Shown: piece by piece, positions 5,344 through 10,260 of the stretch
Layout: each line of letters opens with the position of its first letter
Position numbering within the stretch: position 1 is the first letter of the stretch
Assembly: GCA_013003415.1 (NCBI GenBank)
Contig: JABDJR010000468.1
Span: 1-10,260 of the forward strand
Source of the DNA: Candidatus Eiseniibacteriota bacterium
Lineage (GTDB): Bacteria > Eisenbacteria > RBG-16-71-46 > JABDJR01
Direction of reading: 5' to 3'
Length of the DNA: 10,260 nt
Program-made: the position numbers and the translations under genes
The notes under the pieces: model-generated
What the model saw: only the letters and a program-made list of their open reading frames with translations
What the model was told of the DNA's origin: nothing
Database searches by the model: none

Positions 5344-6702
5344 TTAAGCGGCCTTCTTACTGTCGTCTTCGAAGTCCGTTAGATCGTGGCGAGCAAGCCG
5401 GTACCGGAAAGCACCTCGGCCAAGACCCAGAAGCCGGGCCGCCTCGCTGACGTTCCCCTCAGCGATCCTCAGGGCCTCCGAGAACACCGCGCGCTCAATG
5501 GCTTCCCAGGCAACGGGACCGTCGGAGAAATCCAGTTTGATCCGATTGCCGGCATCAGAATCCCGCCCGGCGGGGAGCAAAGACTCGGTCAACACCTCAT
5601 TGTCACTCTGAGCCAATAGAGCTAGGCGCTCCATGTGGTTTTTGAGTTCGCGAACGTTCCCTGGCCAGCGATAATCCTGAAGCGCTTTGCGAACCTCATC
5701 ACTCAGGGTGATGCCTGAGCGTCCTAGACGACGCATGGAATCGTCAAAGAATTGGTCTGCCAAAAGAAGCACGTCCGAGCCGCGGTGTCGGAGAGGTGGC
5801 AAATGAATACGAACCACATCGAGTCGATAAAAAAGATCCGCACGAAACCGACCGTTACGCACCTCGCTTTCGAGATCTCGGTTTGTGGCTGCGACAAGAT
5901 GAATATCCAGGGGAATCTCTTCGCTGCTACCTACTCTGCGCAATCGTCGGCTGTCGAGAACTCGAAGGAGTTTGGACTGAAGACCAAACTCAAGCTCCCC
6001 GATTTCATCCAGAAAGACGGTTCCTCCTTGACCGAGTTCCATGAGTCCCATCTTGGTCTCTCGGGCGTCGGTGAAGGAACCTGCCTCATGGCCGAAGAGC
6101 TGGCTTTCCATGAGGTTGGCAGGAATGGTGGCGCAGTCGACTTCCACAAAGGGACCATCGACGCGTTGGCCTTGGCTGTGAACCAAGCGAGCCGCAACCT
6201 CTTTTCCCGTACCCGATTCTCCGGTCAGCAATACGGTGCTGGCCCCAGCACTTGCGATCTTGTCGATGGTCGCTTTGACCTCAAGAATGGGTGGAGACTC
6301 GCCCAGCATGTTCGGAGAGCCCTGAAGTAGACGCCCCCTACGCTGGGTTCGGTTAACGCGTAGAGCAAGCTGGCAAGCTTCTTTGGACAAGTTCGAGCGA
6401 CCCAGCAACCCTCGCGGGTGCCGTCGCCGCACTAAGGACTCGACCTCACTATCGCCCGGAGGTGCAATCCAAACAACCTGGCTCCGACTCCCTGGGGCAC
6501 GCAGAGAAGCCACCAGTTCATCCATGGCGGAGTCTTCGGCTGCAGTTAATAAACAGAGATCGGGAACCACATCTTTGGCGGACTCAAGCGCACCAGCCGC
6601 GCTTGCGAAAGCGTAAAGGCGATAGCCTTTTTCTCTAAGGGCATGTTGAACCGACGAGCGCAACTCGTGTTCGGGCTCGACGATCAGAATGGTCATGCTC
6701 AT
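5344..6702 (-). CDS. AAA+ Fis-type regulator with degenerate receiver domain
   Basis: A 452-residue NtrC-like protein: receiver-like domain (about 3-118), AAA+ domain (about 128-355) and Fis-type helix-turn-helix (about 405-440, with SEAARLLGLGRGAFRYRL). The receiver fold starts typically (TILIVEPE) but the phosphorylation site is absent: the usual DD acid pair is EP, the phospho-acceptor Asp in the PDLxLLD motif is Thr53, the conserved Thr after strand 4 is Ala80, and the KP lysine is replaced in LLGRSNL. It is thus unlikely to be a classical kinase target. The AAA+ part is intact for ATP use: Walker A GESGTGKE (161-168), Walker B FLDE with D232/E233, FRADLFYRL. The sigma-54 loop reads GSFTDA (208-213) instead of GAFTGA, a variant that may alter sigma-54 contact. 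Start ATG 6702 overlaps the stop of the upstream DUF1028 gene (ATGA), so the two are translationally coupled. No strong terminator follows; only a weak GGGG/CCCC hairpin is seen at 5275-5290. Confidence 0.92.
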   Translation of the reverse strand: MSMTILIVEPEHELRSSVQHALREKGYRLYAFASAAGALESAKDVVPDLCLLTAAEDSAMDELVASLRAPGSRSQVVWIAPPGDSEVESLVRRRHPRGLLGRSNLSKEACQLALRVNRTQRRGRLLQGSPNMLGESPPILEVKATIDKIASAGASTVLLTGESGTGKEVAARLVHSQGQRVDGPFVEVDCATIPANLMESQLFGHEAGSFTDARETKMGLMELGQGGTVFLDEIGELEFGLQSKLLRVLDSRRLRRVGSSEEIPLDIHLVAATNRDLESEVRNGRFRADLFYRLDVVRIHLPPLRHRGSDVLLLADQFFDDSMRRLGRSGITLSDEVRKALQDYRWPGNVRELKNHMERLALLAQSDNEVLTESLLPAGRDSDAGNRIKLDFSDGPVAWEAIERAVFSEALRIAEGNVSEAARLLGLGRGAFRYRLARHDLTDFEDDSKKAA

Positions 6703-7814
6703 TCGTTAAGATCTCTTTGTTTTGCGAGGGCGGTACGGAAGCGGAGCGACTGCTGTTGGAGATAGATATTCTCCGGATTGGCCTCGACCGCTTTAGTAGA
6801 GAGTTTCTCTGCCTGCTCAAGCTGGCCTTTGGTGAAGTAGATCTCAGCCAAGGTGTCCAGAACTTGCCAGGACTCCGGGGAGATTTTGTAGGCTTCGCGA
6901 GCCAGAGACATCGCCTCGTCGAGATTGACTCGATGCTCTACAAAGAACCAAGCCAAACCATTTTTGGCTTCTGCATCATTGGGCCAACGACGAATGGCGT
7001 CTCGATACAATTGAACCGCCCGAGACAACTCCATGTCACCTCGCTCGCGATCCCCTTCCCGAAGAGCTGCATCGCCAAGCCGCGAATGCACCGCGGGCAG
7101 AAAAAGCTTTGCGTGAAGTTCGTATAAGTGACGCAGGTCGGCAATCGGATCGGAAGAATCGTCAACCCGAAGATCGATATAGCGATCGTTAAAACCGCCA
7201 TAACCCGCCTTGTCTTTCGCAACAAGAAGGGCAGCCGATTGCTTCCCGCGGCGATCACCACCCGCCTCTTCCCCGGCAGCAATGGTGACCAGAAGTCGCT
7301 CAGCCAAGGGATTACCTTCGGAGCCTAGGAACGCTTCTGCCATCGCGTCGACGACTTCTTTGCTGGCCAAAAGGTTTCCCTGAATGGCGAAGCCCTTCCC
7401 CGACACACCACCAGCCCACCCCTGACAGCGTTCGCCGGTGTGGGTGGCCCCGTTTCCGTGACGATCCACCATGCCGACTTGCCGCGCCTCTTTTTGGGAA
7501 TCGAGAGCCAGAATCTGACCCAAGGCACGTGAGGAGGGCGCACCCTTTTCAAGAAGTTTCAAACCATCAGGACCAAAGGAGGTGTTGGCAAAGGCTTGCG
7601 TGGCCACGGCGCCTACACCAGCTTTTGCCCAAGGCACAACGGAGCCCACGGCCAGAAAGCGCGAAGCCACCGCAACGCCCCATTCTCCGGTTAAGGTGTC
7701 ACACGCTGCAATTGAAAATGTGGCTACCGGCGGTTCCTGAGTTCGTGTTTCCACGGCTCCAGAACCCAAACCTAACCAAGCCGCCATCGCCAGACAGACA
7801 ATCCCTTGCCCCAT
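6699..7814 (-). CDS. Exported DUF1028 protein with C-terminal TPR repeats
   Basis: A 371-residue protein. ATG 7814 is preceded by GAGAGGA, a good ribosome binding site. A short basic-poor signal-like segment (about 4-20) suggests export. Residues about 31-235 are a DUF1028 domain, shown by its characteristic stretches ATFSIAACD, GVAVASRFLAVG, VPWAKAGVGAVATQA, AERLLVTIAAGEEAGGDRRG and YIDLRVDDSSDP. The family has an Ntn-hydrolase-like fold as I recall it, but no settled reaction. From about 250 to the end are TPR-type helices (EAKNGLAWFF, then SWQVLDTLAEIYFTKGQLEQAEKL), probably a protein-binding platform. The DUF1028 plus TPR pairing with a leader peptide suggests a periplasmic enzyme or scaffold. 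Its stop overlaps the start of the pseudo-receiver AAA+ regulator, so they share an operon. It is divergent from the CMD-family gene across 140 bp. Function is otherwise unknown. Confidence 0.88.
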   Translation of the reverse strand: MGQGIVCLAMAAWLGLGSGAVETRTQEPPVATFSIAACDTLTGEWGVAVASRFLAVGSVVPWAKAGVGAVATQAFANTSFGPDGLKLLEKGAPSSRALGQILALDSQKEARQVGMVDRHGNGATHTGERCQGWAGGVSGKGFAIQGNLLASKEVVDAMAEAFLGSEGNPLAERLLVTIAAGEEAGGDRRGKQSAALLVAKDKAGYGGFNDRYIDLRVDDSSDPIADLRHLYELHAKLFLPAVHSRLGDAALREGDRERGDMELSRAVQLYRDAIRRWPNDAEAKNGLAWFFVEHRVNLDEAMSLAREAYKISPESWQVLDTLAEIYFTKGQLEQAEKLSTKAVEANPENIYLQQQSLRFRTALAKQRDLNE

Positions 7815-7868
7815 CTATTCCTCTCCAAACTGAGTTAGCATTCGTGAAGGCACCATTCGAAAGTAGCC

Positions 7869-7883
7869 GCCCCTGGTCGGGGC
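7869..7883. repeat. GC-rich inverted repeat in the divergent DUF1028/CMD spacer
   Basis: GCCCC (7869-7873) and GGGGC (7879-7883) form a perfect 5-bp dyad with TGGTC between. It lies in the -35 area of the weak plus-strand promoter candidate and within the likely upstream leader or promoter of the DUF1028 gene, so it could be a shared operator. Evidence is structural only. Confidence 0.25.
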
Positions 7884-7891
7884 CCCCAACT

Positions 7892-7900
7892 TGTCATACT
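7892..7900 (+). promoter_or_regulatory. Weak extended -10 promoter candidate for the CMD-family gene
   Basis: TGTCATACT (7892-7900) resembles an extended -10 (TG, one base, CATACT, 4/6 to TATAAT). No -35 is visible. It would give a leader of about 48 nt before ATG 7955. Confidence 0.25.
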
Positions 7901-7954
7901 CTTCCTACAGAGAGCTGTCCCCCAACCATCCCTCCAAAGGATCATGACTCTGCT

Positions 7955-8623
7955 ATGAATGATCGGCAACTTCCCACTGATCTTGCCTCGAAACTGGCCG
8001 ATATGAGCCACTTTGGGGAGGGTGACCCAACGCTCGATTTAGCCTTAAGCGCAGCGGCTTGTGCCAAGGGTGACATAGACTTACTAGCTCAATTGATCGA
8101 CTTCTCGATGGCCCGATCCGTCTCTCCCGAACTCCTTCGCGAAGCGCTTCTCCAGACCTACCTGTTCGCGGGCTATCCCAGGGCCATCAACGGATTGGGA
8201 GTCTTGGCCGAGCGGGCACCTCTCCGGCATCCGCACTTGGACTTGAATTACGATCCTATGGAAACCGCGCGCTGGATGGAGCGGGGACGAAGACTATGCC
8301 ATCGCATCTACCAAGACACCTACCCAGGGCTTCTTCAGAAGATGGAACAGATATCTCCCGAGCTGGGGCGATGGATGATCCTGGAGGGCTACGGAAAAGT
8401 TCTTTCCCGACCCAACTTGGATGCTCAGGTTAGAGAGATGGTGGCCTGCGCGGCTCTGATGGTGCTGCGTGTCCCCAAGCAGCTGAAGTCCCACCTGCTT
8501 GGGTCACTCCATGTCGGCGCAACTCGCGAGCAGCTAGGCGAACTCATCGATGCGGTTGGTGTTCTGGACCCTCAGTCCGGAGACGCAGCGCGCGAACTTT
8601 TGCAAAACATTTCCGACGCCTAG
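7955..8623 (+). CDS. Carboxymuconolactone decarboxylase (CMD) family protein, two CMD-like halves
   Basis: A 222-residue soluble protein, no signal peptide. The C-terminal half (152-222) has the CMD pattern: RPNLDAQVREMVACAAL, QLKSHLLGSLHVGATREQL with H180. The N-terminal half (about 27-82) has a second CMD-like pattern (VSPELLREALLQTYLFAGYPRAING), so the chain looks like two related helical modules. The AhpD-type CxxC pair is absent, so a peroxidase role like that of AhpD is unlikely; the true substrate is unknown. ATG 7955 is chosen because no other start is near and the frame upstream (open from 7529) lies antisense to the DUF1028 gene. AAAGGA (7936-7941) is 13 bases away, rather far. The gene is divergent from DUF1028 and convergent with the IMPase gene 17 bp downstream. 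Confidence 0.8.
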   Translation: MNDRQLPTDLASKLADMSHFGEGDPTLDLALSAAACAKGDIDLLAQLIDFSMARSVSPELLREALLQTYLFAGYPRAINGLGVLAERAPLRHPHLDLNYDPMETARWMERGRRLCHRIYQDTYPGLLQKMEQISPELGRWMILEGYGKVLSRPNLDAQVREMVACAALMVLRVPKQLKSHLLGSLHVGATREQLGELIDAVGVLDPQSGDAARELLQNISDA

Positions 8624-8633
8624 GCGCAGCCTA
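8621..8633. terminator. Short hairpin between convergent CMD and IMPase genes
   Basis: TAGGC-GCA-GCCTA (8621-8633) begins at the CMD stop codon and is followed by only TTT. The 5-bp stem is symmetrical and could act weakly in both directions between the convergent genes. It is the only terminator-like element in this 17-bp junction. Confidence 0.3.
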
Positions 8634-8640
8634 TTTCGGC

Positions 8641-9468
8641 TTACTTCTTAATCGAAGACCAGCCGACGCTTCGCTTAGGCTCACGCTGCTCTTCTCGTTG
8701 GATTTGCTCCAGGAGAACCCGATGAAGTTCTGGGTTCGCGGCGACTACATTTCCTTCGGTCAGAAAAGTGTCTCCGCCGGCGTAGTCGGAAACGCACCCC
8801 CCCGCTTCAGTCACTAGAAGGGAACCTGCCGCAAGATCCCAAGGGTTGAGCTTCTCTTCCCAGTATCCGTCGACGCGTCCAGCGGCAACATAGGCGAGGT
8901 TCAGCGCGGCGGAACCATCTCGGCGCAGAGCACGCGCCTGCTTCATGAACCCGATGAAATGCCCGAGGTTGTTGCGCTCGTCATGGTGAACATCATAGGG
9001 AAAGCCCGTCATCAGAAGCGCTTGTGAGATCGCATCACGCTTCCCCACCGCAAGAGGTTCGCCATTGAGAGTGGCCCCCTGACCGCGTTCTGCGGCAAAG
9101 GTTTCTTTTCGGGTTGGATCGTGAACCACGCCAAGGACGACTTCCCCTTCGAACTCGAGACCGAGAGAGACGCAAAAGACCGGATAGCCGTGAGCGAAGT
9201 TCGTGGTGCCGTCGAGGGGATCGACCAACCAGCGATAAGCGGAAGCGGTGTCGTGACCGGATCCTTCTTCGGCAAGAATCGCCGCTTCGGGGAAAAGGGT
9301 CCCGAGGGCCTCGACCAGATGGGCCTCCGCCGCCCGGTCGGCGTCGGTGACCAGATCGATGCTGCCCTTGAGTTCGACATTTTCCAAACGGCCAAACCAG
9401 TCCATGAGGATGTGGCCCGCCGACTGCGCGATCCGGCTAACGTTTTCCAAGCTGGGGAGTTGTGTCAT
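8641..9468 (-). CDS. suhB: Inositol monophosphatase family protein (SuhB-like)
   Basis: A 275-residue Mg-dependent sugar-phosphate phosphatase of the inositol monophosphatase family, cytoplasmic, close to the usual 260-270 length. The metal site is complete: LVTDAD at 39-44, the AEE pair at 66-68, VDPLDGTTN at 82-90 (D83, D86), and NPWDLAAG with D211. The likely reaction is hydrolysis of myo-inositol 1-phosphate or a related polyol or sugar phosphate; SuhB proteins also act in rRNA antitermination in some bacteria, which cannot be judged here. ATG 9468 has no ribosome binding site. Instead a promoter -10 (TATACT) ends 7 bases before it, so translation probably starts at the 5' end of a leaderless mRNA. 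The C-terminal tail (EEQREPKRS) is charged. It lies downstream of the PLP-enzyme gene on the same strand but with its own promoter. Confidence 0.93.
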   Translation of the reverse strand: MTQLPSLENVSRIAQSAGHILMDWFGRLENVELKGSIDLVTDADRAAEAHLVEALGTLFPEAAILAEEGSGHDTASAYRWLVDPLDGTTNFAHGYPVFCVSLGLEFEGEVVLGVVHDPTRKETFAAERGQGATLNGEPLAVGKRDAISQALLMTGFPYDVHHDERNNLGHFIGFMKQARALRRDGSAALNLAYVAAGRVDGYWEEKLNPWDLAAGSLLVTEAGGCVSDYAGGDTFLTEGNVVAANPELHRVLLEQIQREEQREPKRSVGWSSIKK

Positions 9469-9475
9469 AGAGGGG

Positions 9476-9505
9476 AGTATAAAGAACGAGACCGGGACCG
9501 GTTAA
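9476..9505 (-). promoter_or_regulatory. Promoter of suhB giving a leaderless mRNA
   Basis: Minus strand: -35 TTAACC (9505-9500), 18-bp spacer, -10 TATACT (9481-9476). The A of the ATG (9468) is 8 bases past the -10, where transcription would be expected to start. Two tandem hexamers, GACCGG GACCGG (plus strand 9490-9501), occupy the spacer and touch the -35. Confidence 0.55.
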
Positions 9506-9619
9506 GGACTGTGCGATTAAGGAGGGCGGAAACCGGTCACAATCCATACTATCCGATCCCGGTCCACGATAAATCTGATCCAAAATTGGGAAACCAGGCG
9601 GGTTTGTGATTATTCTACC

Positions 9620-9656
9620 AAAAAAAGGGGCAAATCGTTCCGAGTCAGAGCCGGAA
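9620..9656 (-). terminator. Weak terminator candidate after the PLP-enzyme gene
   Basis: Minus strand: TTCCG (9656-9652) pairs with CGGAA (9642-9638) and a run of seven T's follows (9626-9620), but 11 bases separate stem and T-run, so this is not a canonical form. Nothing better is seen before suhB. Confidence 0.25.
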
Positions 9657-9682
9657 ACGCCTAGTTTTCGGGAGAAATCAAC

Positions 9683-10260
9683 TTAAACCCGGTCCCCGGA
9701 CCCGGTGAGCCAGGCCACCGAGGGCCGCTTGCCACCCGCGTCCGCCAGCCGCTGAACGACGACCTCACAGGCAGCAGATGCGGGCTCGGCCAGAATCCCA
9801 ATCTGAGCTAGGCGTTGCTCCGCCGCCAGAAGTTCGTCTTCGGTCGCTTCTTGGATGTGCCCACCCTGAGCTTCAAGCTCGCGGAGCATTTCATTCCTCC
9901 GGGGAGGATCAGCGATTGCGATTCCCGTAGCTCGGGAGGGAGAACTCTGGCCCGGCCGCAAAAGCCCTGCGCAAACGGAAGCCTGAACCGCGATGACCTC
10001 AATGTCGGTTCGGTTGTGCACACGCAGAGCGGCCAAGAGCCCGAGGAGAAGGGACCCGTTGCCTACGGGAACAATCCACCGCGTGGCCTCCTTGGAATCC
10101 GGGTGCTGCAGGACCTCTAAGCCGGACTGCATCGTGCCCCCACGAAACGCCGGGTGGTAGACATGGCTAAAGAAAAAGCTCTCTCCGTCCTGCTTCGCAC
10201 GCAGAGCGGCATCGCTGCGGTCTCCTTCAGCCACAAGCTCCGCCCCGAACGCCCGTATCG
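9683..10260 (-). CDS. Threonine synthase-like PLP-dependent enzyme (C-terminal part)
   Basis: The C-terminal 192 codons of a fold-type II PLP enzyme; the gene enters from the right edge and stops with TAA at 9685-9683. The frame stays open upstream of the GTG at 10234 (codons for IRAFGAEL), so that GTG is internal and the true start and the PLP-binding lysine are outside the window. Visible marks are FGAELV, YHPAFRGGT, the glycine-rich VPVGNGSLLLG that binds cofactor phosphate in threonine synthases and relatives, a central IEVIAVQ strand, and EPASAACEV with a closing TGSG near the end. It probably makes threonine from O-phosphohomoserine, but other PLP lyases of this fold (diaminopropionate lyase, threonine dehydratase-like) are possible. 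A 214-bp gap with CCGGTC-type repeats separates it from suhB. Confidence 0.8.
   Translation of the reverse strand, partial: IRAFGAELVAEGDRSDAALRAKQDGESFFFSHVYHPAFRGGTMQSGLEVLQHPDSKEATRWIVPVGNGSLLLGLLAALRVHNRTDIEVIAVQASVCAGLLRPGQSSPSRATGIAIADPPRRNEMLRELEAQGGHIQEATEDELLAAEQRLAQIGILAEPASAACEVVVQRLADAGGKRPSVAWLTGSGDRV

Noticed and set aside
5752..6330. 192-codon plus-strand frame
   Set aside because: Antisense shadow of the AAA+ domain of the pseudo-receiver regulator; no ribosome binding site or recognisable domain.
7529..7954. 142-residue N-terminal extension of the CMD-family frame
   Set aside because: It is antisense to the DUF1028 gene and shows no CMD-like sequence.
8206..8219. GG-N10-GC sigma-54 promoter-like match
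   Set aside because: It is inside the CMD coding region, not before any gene, and lacks the wider consensus. No convincing sigma-54 promoter was found in the spacers.
9469..9682. Possible tRNA or other RNA gene in the gap before suhB
   Set aside because: No T-loop, anticodon arm or acceptor pairing could be found.
10232..10234. GTG at 10234 as the start of the PLP-enzyme gene
   Set aside because: The frame continues upstream to the edge with typical fold-type II sequence (AFGAEL), so the GTG is internal.

Overview
The window comes from a Gram-negative bacterium with moderately high GC (mid-50s % by eye). Sec-type signal peptides, sigma-70-like promoters, two sigma-54-type AAA+ regulators, a secreted metallopeptidase with a propeller, and a DUF1028-TPR protein fit a deltaproteobacterial-grade lineage (Myxococcota, Bdellovibrionota or neighbouring poorly cultured phyla). 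No rRNA or marker gene is present, so the phylum stays open. I see no insertion sequence, integrase, CRISPR array, tRNA or phage gene; this looks like ordinary chromosome.

Layout. 1-1232 (minus, runs off the left edge): secreted peptidase-MA-type zinc metalloprotease followed by TolB/PD40-like propeller repeats. 1233-1803: a 571-bp divergent control region that is the richest non-coding part of the window. It holds a good minus-strand promoter followed almost at once by a terminator-like hairpin, a 21-bp tandem repeat, a cluster of AT-rich dyads, and an extended -10 promoter with a structured leader for the next gene. 1804-3417 (plus): S41 C-terminal processing protease, closed by a very strong terminator at 3436-3473. 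3539-5167 (minus): GAF-AAA+-Fis sigma-54 activator with its own promoter. 5344-6702 (minus): a second AAA+-Fis regulator whose receiver domain lacks the phosphorylation site. It is joined by an ATGA overlap to the DUF1028-TPR gene upstream (6699-7814, minus). 7955-8623 (plus): carboxymuconolactone-decarboxylase-family protein, divergent from the DUF1028 gene. 8641-9468 (minus): inositol-monophosphatase/SuhB-family enzyme, apparently made from a leaderless mRNA. 9683-10260 (minus, 5' end outside the window): threonine-synthase-like PLP enzyme.

How the parts may work together. Two envelope or periplasmic proteases (metallopeptidase and CtpA-like) are divergent around a shared, heavily structured control region, which suggests coordinated control. 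The two AAA+ regulators stand in tandem with no histidine kinase in the window. One carries a GAF sensor and the other a degenerate receiver, so both probably respond to something other than phosphorylation. The second is translationally coupled to an exported DUF1028-TPR protein. The right-hand third is metabolic. The items most worth a second look are the promoter-plus-hairpin upstream of the metallopeptidase, the pseudo-receiver AAA+ regulator coupled to DUF1028, and the leaderless suhB promoter with tandem GACCGG hexamers.
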